Shown piece after piece: positions 22,278-28,782 of a DNA stretch of 28,782 nt (its first letter is position 1; the number at the start of each line of letters is the position of its first letter). Below the pieces are notes generated by a model. That model was not told where the DNA came from and did no database searches. It saw only the letters and a list, made by a program, of their open reading frames with translations. The DNA is from an uncultured Treponema sp. (lineage in GTDB: Bacteria > Spirochaetota > Spirochaetia > Treponematales > Treponemataceae), in the NCBI GenBank assembly GCA_938039145.1, contig CALHVG010000052.1, forward strand, positions 1 to 28,782, read 5' to 3'. The position numbers and the translations under genes are program-made.

Positions 22278-22934
22278 TTATAAAATGTTGTCGATTATTT
22301 TTTGGATAAGCCTTGAAGCCTTTCCTCTGTGCGAGATTGCGTTCTTTTCGTCCGCCGTGAGTTCCGCCGCGGTTAGAGCAAGGCTTGGAATAAAGAATAT
22401 CGGGTCGTAGCCGAAGCCTCCTTCGCCCCTTGCTTTGTCGATTGACTCGACGATAGTTCCTTCCATGGTTTCCTGCACGACAAAAAGCCTGTCGTTTCCA
22501 AGATACAGAATCATGGAACACGTGTAGTGTGCGGAACGAGGACCGTTCTTGAACGTCGACGTGTCAACTTCTCCTTTATCCAAGGCGGTGTTCAAACTTT
22601 CTATAAGAAGCCGGTTTTGCTCGCTTTGCGGAATTTTAGAGCCGTCGGGCATTCCTTTTGGGAAAAGCGGTCCTCCGTAGCGGGCGGAGTAGATTCCGGG
22701 GATTCCGCCGAGCGCATCCACCGAGATTCCTGAATCGTCCGCCACTACGGGAGAGCGTACTATTTGGTAGAGCGCCTTCGCCTTTATTATGCCGTTCTCG
22801 TAGAAGGTGAAGCCGTCTTCCACAGGATCGAAATCGATTTTTTCGTCCCTGGGGATTACGACAGTGTGGGCTTTAAGGATTCGGGAGAATTCCTTTTTTT
22901 TATTCAAGTTTCCTGTGGCTAAATAAATCTTCAT
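22278..22934 (-). CDS. rdgB: dITP/XTP pyrophosphatase (RdgB/HAM1 family)
   Basis: At 218 aa this enzyme hydrolyses non-canonical purine nucleoside triphosphates (dITP, ITP, XTP) to monophosphates, keeping them out of nucleic acids. Family motifs are all present: ATGNLNKKKEF at the N-terminus (substrate/phosphate contact), DDSGISVDALGGIPGIYSAR in the middle, GGFGYDPIFF, and SHRGKA near the C-terminus. It is slightly longer than the E. coli protein (197 aa). It lies 67 nt downstream of the sigma-like gene on the same strand and upstream of the flagellin cluster, from which it is separated by hairpins. Confidence 0.95.
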   Translation of the reverse strand: MKIYLATGNLNKKKEFSRILKAHTVVIPRDEKIDFDPVEDGFTFYENGIIKAKALYQIVRSPVVADDSGISVDALGGIPGIYSARYGGPLFPKGMPDGSKIPQSEQNRLLIESLNTALDKGEVDTSTFKNGPRSAHYTCSMILYLGNDRLFVVQETMEGTIVESIDKARGEGGFGYDPIFFIPSLALTAAELTADEKNAISHRGKASRLIQKIIDNIL

Positions 22935-23001
22935 TTCGTTTGAAAATATAGCCGAAACATCATTTTTAGTCCACGCTGCCTTATTCAGACTGAACGCGCT
23001 T

Positions 23002-24009
23002 TCATAGCTGAACCTTCGCGGACTCCACTTCCGCCCTGTCTATTTTCAGAAGGTCGTTTGCATGATTCAGGTAGTAACCGACCTGCCTTTCGCAAATTCC
23101 GAGTATGTTTGCAATGGATTTGTTGGTAGGGCAGACTTTGTATGACTCGTTTTGCAGGTGGTCGGTTTTGTTTATCCATTTTTCCGTGTGGAACTTGCAC
23201 AGACGCTCTATGTTGTCAGTGGGCAGATTGCAGTCCTTGAGGTTCTGAATCTTTTCTATGCATTTTCTGCGCTGATAGTACGAAAAATCCCGCCTGTCTT
23301 TCAGTTCCTCGTATTTTTTTTGTTTTTCATCCAGCGTAAGCTTTAGAGAATTTATAGCTTTCATGAACTGTTCAAAATCCACTCGGCAGAATTTTGCTAT
23401 TGTGGAAAGATTTTCTTCGTTCAGGTAGAAGCAGGATTTTAGTGCGATTACAAGGGTGAGTTTCCGCTCAGTCTCGTTGGACTTTGTAAAGTTACAAAGC
23501 ACATCCGCAACGCTAAGAGCGTTTCCGGATGAGTTTTTAAGTTCTTCCGGAAGCTTTTTAAGCTGCTTTTTCCTTGTGTACGGCGCTTTTTCTTTTTCGG
23601 AAAGCGAATACGGCTTAAAGTGCATTATTTTGTATTCGAACTCGTTTTTCTCGTACTTTTCTTTTGCGCTTTCGTACTCCGTTCCTTCAACTTGTTCAAA
23701 CGTCTTCTGCTTTTCGTACCGGTTGTAGTTTTCCCTCTTTATTGATTTTATCTGATATCTTATGAAGGAGCATAGATATGTCTTGAACAGGCAGTAGTCT
23801 TTTCTGTAATGCTCGAAAAGGAAATGCCCGTTTTTCATAATTGCGAAGTACAGGTCGCTTGTGATTTCTCTTGCGTTTCCTGTTATTCCGAATTTGCGAG
23901 GATGCCGAGTTATCTCTTCTCCTATTAGATTCAAGGCATCTTTTACACTGATTTTTTTCCTGGATACAAGTTCCGGAAGATTGAATACGTCGTCTCCATT
24001 TACGTTCAT
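23002..24009 (-). CDS. Divergent sigma-70-like regulator (hypothetical)
   Basis: At 335 aa it has no named family I can recognise with confidence. Residues about 47-95 (SDLYFAIMKN, then FKTYLCSFIRYQIKS and a basic tail) have the pattern of sigma region 2, where a helix ending in FKTYL...R precedes the DNA-melting part. The C-terminus (about 294-325, KSIANILGICERQVGYYLNH) is a helix-turn-helix resembling sigma region 4. About 200 mostly helical, Lys/Glu-rich residues lie between the two, much longer than the linker in extracytoplasmic-function sigma factors. The ATG at 24009 has AAGGATG upstream. It may share a transcript with rdgB. No anti-sigma-like partner lies next to it. The sigma assignment is inference from pattern alone. 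Confidence 0.75.
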   Translation of the reverse strand: MNVNGDDVFNLPELVSRKKISVKDALNLIGEEITRHPRKFGITGNAREITSDLYFAIMKNGHFLFEHYRKDYCLFKTYLCSFIRYQIKSIKRENYNRYEKQKTFEQVEGTEYESAKEKYEKNEFEYKIMHFKPYSLSEKEKAPYTRKKQLKKLPEELKNSSGNALSVADVLCNFTKSNETERKLTLVIALKSCFYLNEENLSTIAKFCRVDFEQFMKAINSLKLTLDEKQKKYEELKDRRDFSYYQRRKCIEKIQNLKDCNLPTDNIERLCKFHTEKWINKTDHLQNESYKVCPTNKSIANILGICERQVGYYLNHANDLLKIDRAEVESAKVQL

Positions 24010-24117
24010 TCTTTCATCCTTTTTATCGCTTAGATACTTTCTGTTTATCTTTTCGGATTTTCTTTTAAAAAAATGAAAATGAAACGGTGGAAATAATTCC
24101 GAAAAACTATAAAAAAT

Positions 24118-25104
24118 CTACATTATTCGGGCAAATTCCTTTATTATTGCGGGGATAAGACTTTCAAGGCGGCCTTCGCAGCTTACTCCTGCGGCATTTT
24201 TGTGTCCGCCGCCCCCGAATTTTTTGGCGACGGAACTTACGTCCACTTTGTCCCGGCTTCTGAATCCGGCGGTGCAGGTGTTCTCCGTTTCCTGGCGGAT
24301 AAACGCTGCAGCTTCGACTCCCTTTGTCGAAAGGAGAGCCTGATAAAGAAGGTCGGAATCTCTTCCTTCCTGCCCGAATCTATGGGTATCGTCCATTGTT
24401 TCGTATGTCAAAGAAAGTTTTCCGTCAAGGTGAAGTTCTGCGTGGTCAAGAAGGATTCCAAGAAGTTTTCGGGTGCTGTACGGTTTTCCGCTGTTGATTT
24501 TGTCGTATGTTTTTTTTGGATTCGCGCCCGCCTCAATAAGATGGGAAATCAGCACGAGCGCATCGGAATCTTTTTCGGAAAGAAAGCGGAAAAATCCCGT
24601 ATCCGTCATTATTCCGAGGAACAGTTCTTCCGCAAGTTTTTTATCTATTTTTCCGCAAAGTTTTTCGTAAAGAATCTGCACAAGAAGCGCCGCAGCGGGG
24701 CTTTCAGGCTCAATTATAGCTTTTGCACTTTCGGGACAGCCCGATGTCTTGTGGTGGTCTATTATGAACGTGTCAAGATTTTCAAGGTCGCCGTCGATTT
24801 CTCCGAGCCTTGAAAGTTCCGAACAGTCTACGATTATAAGTCCCGTTTCTTTTCGTTCCGCTTCCGAAAGAAAATCCATTTCGTTTGAAAAAAGAGACTT
24901 GTATTCCTGAATTTCGTTTCTTTTAAAAGGCCCTGCGGATAAAAGCTGATATTGTTTTTCGTGTTTTTCAAGAATTGCCCTTACTCCAAGGCACGAGGAT
25001 ATGCAGTCTCCGTCAGGTTCTTTATGTCCGGCGACATAAAAAAAACTGTGTCCGTTCACGAAATCTGAAAACTCTTTCAGCTGATGTTCGGTTATTCCTT
25101 TCAT
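24118..25104 (-). CDS. nrnA: DHH/DHHA1 phosphoesterase (NrnA-like oligoribonuclease / pAp phosphatase)
   Basis: This 328-aa protein has the full DHH layout. GHKEPDGDCISS gives the first metal-binding Asp residues, VDCSE the next one and IDHHKT the DHH motif itself, with GIMTDTGFFRF later in the same domain. The C-terminal DHHA1 domain ends with GGGGHKNAAG. NrnA-type enzymes degrade 2-5 nt RNA fragments and dephosphorylate pAp. The length suits NrnA and excludes RecJ. Two hairpins with U-tracts precede it, the nearer one abutting its ribosome site (AAGGTG). Confidence 0.9.
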   Translation of the reverse strand: MKGITEHQLKEFSDFVNGHSFFYVAGHKEPDGDCISSCLGVRAILEKHEKQYQLLSAGPFKRNEIQEYKSLFSNEMDFLSEAERKETGLIIVDCSELSRLGEIDGDLENLDTFIIDHHKTSGCPESAKAIIEPESPAAALLVQILYEKLCGKIDKKLAEELFLGIMTDTGFFRFLSEKDSDALVLISHLIEAGANPKKTYDKINSGKPYSTRKLLGILLDHAELHLDGKLSLTYETMDDTHRFGQEGRDSDLLYQALLSTKGVEAAAFIRQETENTCTAGFRSRDKVDVSSVAKKFGGGGHKNAAGVSCEGRLESLIPAIIKEFARIM

Positions 25105-25120
25105 CTGTAAGCACCTTTTG

Positions 25121-25151
25121 AAAAAAAATAAGCATGCAGAAACTTCTGCAT
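25121..25151 (-). terminator. Terminator-like hairpin directly against the nrnA ribosome site
   Basis: On the minus strand ATGCAGAA and TTCTGCAT pair around a minimal centre, then GCTTATTTTTTTT. The T-run ends 4 nt before AAGGTG of nrnA. It is the second of two hairpins with T-runs in the 115 bp before nrnA. Confidence 0.6.
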
Positions 25152-25171
25152 TTGTATGAGCGGGATTTTAT

Positions 25172-25204
25172 ATTTAAAAAGCCGAGGCTATACGCTTCGG
25201 CTTT
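25172..25204 (-). terminator. Rho-independent terminator of the argF / exported-protein transcript
   Basis: On the minus strand AAAGCCGA pairs with TCGGCTTT around an 11-nt loop (further A-T pairs possible), with TTTTT continuing. It lies 16 nt past the stop of the exported protein gene. Confidence 0.85.
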
Positions 25205-25219
25205 CAATTTTTATAAAGT

Positions 25220-25657
25220 CTACAGTTCCAACTCTTCAAGAGTATCTTTGTCCGAACCTTCGATTTCTTTTTTGTAGTCCGCAAGACCCCATACAGGATC
25301 AAACTTGCTTAAAGGCACGTTTAGGATTACCTGCTTGAATTCTCCGTTTTTCTTGACAACCGTCATGAAAGGCTGAAGTTTTCCGCGTTCCAAAGTCCTT
25401 ATCTTGAGTTTTCTCGGATTGCTCGGGTTTCCTTTTGCCCATTTTTTGGGAACAACCGCTTTTCCTTCTCCGAGCCTGTTCTTTGCGTAGATAACAAGGT
25501 AGGCATCCTTAGAGTCGAAAATTCTGTAGATGGGAACTTGAACATAGGTTATGTCCGACCAGTTCTCTTCGTGCGTTTCGTTGTGCTTAGTCGGAACGGC
25601 AAAAGCTGCTGTCATAACTGCGGCAAATACTGAAACTGCGCATAAAAGTTTTTTCAT
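25220..25657 (-). CDS. Small exported protein of unknown function
   Basis: This 145-aa protein has a clean Sec signal peptide (MKKLLCAVSVFAAVMTAAFA, cleavage before VPTKH), so it is periplasmic or outer-membrane associated. There is no lipobox at the cleavage site. The mature part is basic with beta-strand character, two Trp in the body (ENWSDITYVQV, VWGLADYK) and an acidic tail (SDKDTLEELEL). I recognise no family. It follows argF by 22 nt and ends at a strong terminator, so it belongs to the argF transcript. The start has AGGAGTG before ATG. Confidence 0.8.
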   Translation of the reverse strand: MKKLLCAVSVFAAVMTAAFAVPTKHNETHEENWSDITYVQVPIYRIFDSKDAYLVIYAKNRLGEGKAVVPKKWAKGNPSNPRKLKIRTLERGKLQPFMTVVKKNGEFKQVILNVPLSKFDPVWGLADYKKEIEGSDKDTLEELEL

Positions 25658-25679
25658 TCTTTCACTCCTAAAAGTTGAC

Positions 25680-26624
25680 CTATAAAAGGCTCAACATGAT
25701 TGCTTTTATTGTATGTTTTCTGTTTTCGGCTTGATCCCATACACGGCTTTGCTTTCCCTCGAACACTTCCTCCGTAACTTCCTGTCCTTTTACAGCAGGA
25801 AGACAGTGAAGAAATATCGTGCCGGTTTTTCCTGTCGCAGCCATAAGAGCGGAATCGACCTTGAAAGGCGAGAGAAGTTCCTTTCGCCGAGCTTCCAAGG
25901 ATTCTTCCCCCATGGAAACCCACACGTCCGTGTAAAGGGCATCTGCGCCTTCAACGACATCCATTCTATCACTAATATCGATTTTTGCACCAGACTTTTC
26001 GGCGAATGTGGCAGAAATCTTTTGTATTTCGTCGTCCGGAAAAAGTTCTTTCGGGCTGAAAGATGCAAAGTCTATTCCGAGCTTTGCCGAAATAAGCATC
26101 ATGGATCTTGCCACGTTGTTGCGTCCGTCTCCGCAATATACCCATTTAAGTTTTTTTTGTTTTCCGAAATTTTCCCTTAGCGTCATCACGTCGGCAAGCG
26201 CCTGAGTCGGATGAAAACTGTCTGTAAGTCCGTTTATTACGGGAATGCCTGAATATTTTGAAAGTTCTTCAATATGTTCTTGCGAAAATCCCCTGAATTC
26301 TATTGCGCTGAACATTCTTCCCAAAGCCCGTGCGGTATCTTTTACGGATTCTTTTCCGCCAAGCTGAATGTCGTCCCTAGACATGAATACAGGATGTCCG
26401 CCTTCTTCTCCGAACGCGGTTTCGAACGCGCTTCTGGTGCGGGTAGACCTTTTTTCGAATATCAATGCGATTGTTTTTCCGAGGAAACGTTGATGTATTT
26501 CGCCGCGGCGGGATTCTTCCTTGACTTTTGTTGCCGTGTCAAGCAGAACCTCTATTTCGGATGGAGACCAGTCTATCCAGTTCAGCAAAGAACGGTTTTT
26601 GAATGGCGCATTGAATGTTTCCAT
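25680..26624 (-). CDS. argF: Ornithine carbamoyltransferase
   Basis: At 314 aa this enzyme converts ornithine plus carbamoyl phosphate to citrulline, or the reverse in the arginine deiminase pathway. Motifs are intact: FEKRSTRTR (carbamoyl phosphate site), FHPTQALADVMT, the ornithine-loop DVWVSMG region and HCLPAVKGQE. No arginine pathway gene is adjacent, so anabolic (argF) versus catabolic (arcB) cannot be decided. Its ATG is only 52 nt from tRNA-Met and 17 nt past a terminator, with AAGGA in between, so there is no room for a separate promoter between the tRNA and the gene. Confidence 0.94.
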   Translation of the reverse strand: METFNAPFKNRSLLNWIDWSPSEIEVLLDTATKVKEESRRGEIHQRFLGKTIALIFEKRSTRTRSAFETAFGEEGGHPVFMSRDDIQLGGKESVKDTARALGRMFSAIEFRGFSQEHIEELSKYSGIPVINGLTDSFHPTQALADVMTLRENFGKQKKLKWVYCGDGRNNVARSMMLISAKLGIDFASFSPKELFPDDEIQKISATFAEKSGAKIDISDRMDVVEGADALYTDVWVSMGEESLEARRKELLSPFKVDSALMAATGKTGTIFLHCLPAVKGQEVTEEVFEGKQSRVWDQAENRKHTIKAIMLSLL

Positions 26625-26641
26625 AAATGTCCTTAGTTAAA

Positions 26642-26671
26642 CAAAAAATCCTGCAGGATTCCTTGCAGGAT
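26642..26671 (-). terminator. Terminator after tRNA-Met, within the argF leader
   Basis: On the minus strand ATCCTGCA and TGCAGGAT pair (8 bp, loop AGGAATCC) and run into TTTTTTG. The T-run ends about 8 nt before the argF ribosome site. Confidence 0.88.
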
Positions 26672-26676
26672 AGCTT

Positions 26677-26749
26677 TAGCGACGGTGGGGATTGAACCTA
26701 CGACCTGCCGGATATGAGCCGGATGCTCTGCCAACTGAGCTACGTCGCC
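26677..26749 (-). tRNA. tRNA with CAT anticodon (elongator Met or Ile2)
   Basis: This is a 73-nt cloverleaf on the minus strand. The acceptor GGCGACG pairs with CGTCGCT (G-T at the first pair), the D-arm is AGCTCAGTTGGCAGAGC, and the anticodon stem-loop CCGG-CTCATAT-CCGG carries CAT. CCA is not encoded. It lacks the initiator features (C1-A72 mismatch, three G-C pairs GGG/CCC), so it is elongator Met or lysidine-modified Ile2. Base 37-38 and the stem do not settle which. Confidence 0.92.
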
Positions 26750-26763
26750 ACAGGATTTTCAAC

Positions 26764-26792
26764 ACTTTATCAAAATGAATAGATGGTGTCAA
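26764..26792 (-). promoter_or_regulatory. Sigma-70 promoter of tRNA-Met (CAT), possibly also of argF
   Basis: On the minus strand a perfect TTGACA (26787-26792), a 17-nt spacer and TAAAGT (26764-26769). Initiation falls near 26757, 8 nt before the tRNA. It is the only clear promoter upstream of argF. Confidence 0.75.
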
Positions 26793-27345
26793 TACCGATC
26801 GGAGATTTTTAATCATTGCCGGCGGAATATTTGTTGTATATCCGCTGCATGAACGGATAGGGGATTTTTATTTAAGCACTTGCATATTTTATCCGGAAAA
26901 TTCGGAATCGGCGAGCTTTCAAAAAAATCAATATTTTTATTTTTGCCCGAAAACACAGTATTTTTTAGACTTTTTTTATGCTTCGAATAATTTTTATAGA
27001 CCGGAAAAATCGGCTGAACTTTTTTGCCTGTTTTTACATTGCCGTATTTTTATGCTTTTTCGCCGGCTTTGCATTTGAATGGATTTTTCTGTTATAGCAG
27101 AGTGTAATTTTGTTTTGGAAAAATCTTTTGTCCGATTTATTTAAGTTCTTGTCAAAATATTCTAAATATTTTGTTTATGTGAAGAAATCAGCGGAAAAGC
27201 CGGAGATGTTGTTCGTTTTCCGCTCTTAAAATCCGAGAACTGCAAGCCGTTTTAAAAATCAAGGATTATCAAATTTTTTCATTAAAAAAATGTACTTAAA
27301 AATTGCGTTTAATAAGCGAGTTTGCAAAAAGGAAAAATCGCAGTG

Positions 27346-27382
27346 TTTTTAAGCGGAATTCAAGTCCCGTTCCGCTTAAAAA
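27346..27382. repeat. Perfect 13-bp inverted repeat in the gene-free stretch
   Basis: TTTTTAAGCGGAA (27346-27358) and TTCCGCTTAAAAA (27370-27382) flank an 11-nt centre. T residues lie before and A residues after the GC-rich core on both strands, the wrong order for a terminator. Confidence 0.9.
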
Positions 27383-27406
27383 TTCGCTTGATTCATAAAA
27401 ACGATT

Positions 27407-27424
27407 TTTCAGATTTTTCTGAAA
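27407..27424 (-). terminator. Weak candidate terminator of nrdR
   Basis: On the minus strand TTTCAGA-AAAA-TCTGAAA is followed by AATCGTTTTTATG, about 30 nt past the nrdR stop. It is AT-rich with a delayed T-run. Confidence 0.3.
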
Positions 27425-27453
27425 TATTTTTGCCTTTTTATACAAAGTCAAGT

Positions 27454-27930
27454 TTATGTGGATTTTTTTCTGTCGTTTTCTTCGGCGTTCTTTACTTCGG
27501 TTATGAACTCTTCGAGCGTATCAAAATGTTTGTACGCGGACGCGAATCTTATGTAGGCAACCTTGTCCAGTTTATAAAGATGCTGCATTACAAGCGTACC
27601 CAAATCCGTTGTGGTGATTTCTCTTGCGGATTTTCCTTTCATTATTGCGTCGTCTTCTATTTCGTTTACGAGGTTTTCTACTGTGGTCGTTGTGATTGAT
27701 CTTTTTTCGAGTGCTCTTTCTATTCCCTTGGCGAGTTTTGCGTGGTCGAAGGGTTGCCGCCTGCCGTCACGCTTTACGACCATGAACGGTTTTTCTTCTA
27801 TCCGCTCGTAACTTGTGAACCTGTATCCGCACGAGATACATTCCCTCCGGCGGCGGATTGTTTCTCCGTTCGCCATGGTTCTGGATTCTATAACTTTGTC
27901 GTCCAAGCTACCGCAATAAGGACAGCGCAT
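27454..27930 (-). CDS. nrdR: Transcriptional repressor NrdR of ribonucleotide reductase genes
   Basis: At 158 aa it has standard NrdR length and layout: a zinc ribbon with C3, C6, C31 and C34 (MRCPYCG, ECISCG), then an ATP-cone at about 49-139 beginning PFMVVKRDGRRQPFD and containing YIRFASAYKHF. NrdR senses ATP/dATP and represses nrd operons by binding NrdR boxes. No nrd gene is in the window. It follows lnt by 69 nt on the same strand, with AAGAGGAAA before ATG. The C-terminal tail is short and charged. Confidence 0.97.
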   Translation of the reverse strand: MRCPYCGSLDDKVIESRTMANGETIRRRRECISCGYRFTSYERIEEKPFMVVKRDGRRQPFDHAKLAKGIERALEKRSITTTTVENLVNEIEDDAIMKGKSAREITTTDLGTLVMQHLYKLDKVAYIRFASAYKHFDTLEEFITEVKNAEENDRKKST

Positions 27931-27999
27931 ATTTTCCTCTTGTTATGGATTTTTCAGATCCGAATAGAACTATAAAGTACAAGGTGCGAAAAGGCAAGG

Positions 28000-28782
28000 C
28001 TACTTTCCCGACTTTTTGGATTTTGCGCCTTTCCGTTTTTTCTTTCCTGTTTTTATCTTTCGTTGCGAGACTGCTTCCGGCTCCTCGTTCCTGAAAACCC
28101 ATTCTCTTACCGTTACGAAAAGTATTATAAGAAAAAGAATGTGCGGAAGCCAGTTTCCAAGTTTTTCGTATGTTGTGCGTTTTTTGGGATATATGGGAAT
28201 TTTAAAAAGTCCTGCCGCCTCTTCAAAAAGCGGAAGATCCTGAAGCACTTTTCCTGTGGGCGAGACAACAACCGTGTAGCCTGAATTCGTGGATCTTGCA
28301 AGCGTTGTTCTAAGTTCAATTGCACGGAAACTTGAAACAACAAAGTGCTGATATTCGGCACATTTTTTAAGAGACCATGAATCATCCGTAAGATTCATCA
28401 AAAGTTCGCTTCCGCATTCTGAAAGCGGATTGCATACGTCCGGAAAAGCGTCGTCGTAGCATATAGGAGTTGAGATTCTTACAAGCGGAGGCTCCTTTTC
28501 TTTTTTCTCCTGCTCTTCAATGCTTTCTGCAAGCGAAATAAGATTAAGCTCGGGAAGAATCCTTTCTTTTGATTTTTCAGGAAGACTTCCTTTTATGTCA
28601 AAAAGAACGTATTGAAGTCCGGGATTCCAGCCTGTCCACAGTCCCATCGTGTTTTTTAAAAACGAAGAAAACCGCGGATTATCTGCGAACGGGATTACTT
28701 CCGCAAACGGAACAAGATGGAGCTTTCCGTAGTAGCCTCTGAAATTTCCCTTTTCGTCGTAGAGAAGCGACGCATTTACAGT
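28000..28782 (-). CDS. lnt: Apolipoprotein N-acyltransferase, C-terminal part (partial, runs off the right edge)
   Basis: The last 260 residues are present; the reading frame is open to the window end. The visible part of the nitrilase-type catalytic domain shows SLLYDEKGNFRGYYGKLHLV with the catalytic Lys, then PFAEVIPF. The nucleophile Cys follows in TPICYDDAFPD, and then NLTDDSW and RSTNSGYTVVVSPTGKV. One membrane helix (LPHILFLIILFVTVREWVF) and a very basic tail (KKRKGAKSKKSGK) end the protein, as in other Lnt with a last helix. It adds the third acyl chain to lipoproteins in the inner membrane; the lipoprotein A2M encoded here would be a substrate. A window-internal ATG (28647) is not the start, because the motifs extend upstream of it. 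Confidence 0.93.
   Translation of the reverse strand, partial: TVNASLLYDEKGNFRGYYGKLHLVPFAEVIPFADNPRFSSFLKNTMGLWTGWNPGLQYVLFDIKGSLPEKSKERILPELNLISLAESIEEQEKKEKEPPLVRISTPICYDDAFPDVCNPLSECGSELLMNLTDDSWSLKKCAEYQHFVVSSFRAIELRTTLARSTNSGYTVVVSPTGKVLQDLPLFEEAAGLFKIPIYPKKRTTYEKLGNWLPHILFLIILFVTVREWVFRNEEPEAVSQRKIKTGKKKRKGAKSKKSGK

Larger units (their letters stand above)
26793..27453. other. Gene-free AT-rich stretch between tRNA-Met and nrdR
   Basis: About 660 bp of very AT-rich DNA with long A and T runs; no credible gene on either strand. It holds at least two long inverted repeats: GCGGAAAA / TTTTCCGC at 27191-27223, and a perfect 13-bp pair at 27346-27382. There is also a weak candidate terminator of nrdR (27407-27424). 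One promoter-like TTGACT occurs near 27445 on the minus strand without a convincing -10. Only one DnaA-box-like sequence (near 27456) was seen, so it is not an obvious origin. Confidence 0.6.

Noticed and set aside
26793..27460. Chromosomal origin or DnaA box cluster
   Set aside because: Only one imperfect DnaA-like box was found, and no dnaA, dnaN or gyr genes lie nearby.
27322..27699. 125-codon plus-strand frame overlapping nrdR
   Set aside because: Most of it is antisense to nrdR; it is Phe/Tyr-rich and has no ribosome site.
1..28782. Prophage, transposon, CRISPR array or toxin-antitoxin pair
   Set aside because: No integrase, transposase, repeat-spacer array or small paired genes were seen; tRNA genes show no attached direct repeats.

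Overview
The window looks like chromosomal DNA from a treponeme-like spirochaete. It carries two FlaB-type core flagellins that both begin (M)(I/V)INHNMS, followed by flaG and fliD on one strand. A flgN-flgK-flgL-fliW-csrA operon lies on the other strand. There is also a large lipoprotein alpha-2-macroglobulin, and intergenic DNA is AT-rich. I do not assign a species. Nothing looks like a phage, insertion sequence or CRISPR array; this is mostly housekeeping and motility DNA with some unusual regulatory architecture.

Layout. Positions 1-900 hold the N-terminal end of trigger factor (tig) and a five-gene tRNA cluster, all on the minus strand: His-Arg-Lys from one promoter, then Leu-Gly with an internal promoter, ending at a strong terminator. 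Positions 944-9484 (minus) hold a thioester alpha-2-macroglobulin lipoprotein followed with zero spacing (TAAATG) by penicillin-binding protein 1C. This is the classic bacterial A2M-PbpC pair, and it carries a recent in-frame 87-bp tandem duplication. Positions 9614-13984 (plus) are a late flagellar operon (flgN, flgK, flgL, fliW, csrA) behind a near-perfect sigma-28 promoter. It converges with only 3 bp to spare on a long minus-strand series read from about 22.2 kb down to 14 kb: flaB, flaB, flaG, fliD, a hypothetical gene, a membrane-anchored PilZ protein, a small hypothetical gene, tsaE and tsaB. tsaE has no ATG/GTG/TTG start that would include its P-loop; it appears to start at CTG, in a CTGA overlap.

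Positions 22278-25657 (minus) hold rdgB, a divergent sigma-70-like regulator, a DHH phosphoesterase (NrnA-like) and a small exported protein. argF follows just downstream of a tRNA-Met (CAT) gene. A gene-free AT-rich stretch of about 660 bp then precedes nrdR and the C-terminal part of lnt (apolipoprotein N-acyltransferase) at the right edge.

How it works together. FlgK, FlgL and FliD are the hook-filament junction and cap proteins, FlgN is their chaperone, and the FlaB proteins form the filament core. CsrA and FliW are the flagellin translational switch known from Bacillus and other bacteria. The leaders of the first flaB and of flaG each place the Shine-Dalgarno inside a small hairpin with loop AAGGA, a CsrA-like site. 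Each is directly preceded by a terminator-like hairpin with a U-tract. A terminator-like hairpin abutting a Shine-Dalgarno recurs at argF and nrnA. This 'terminator next to ribosome binding site' arrangement is the most interesting unexplained signal in the window.
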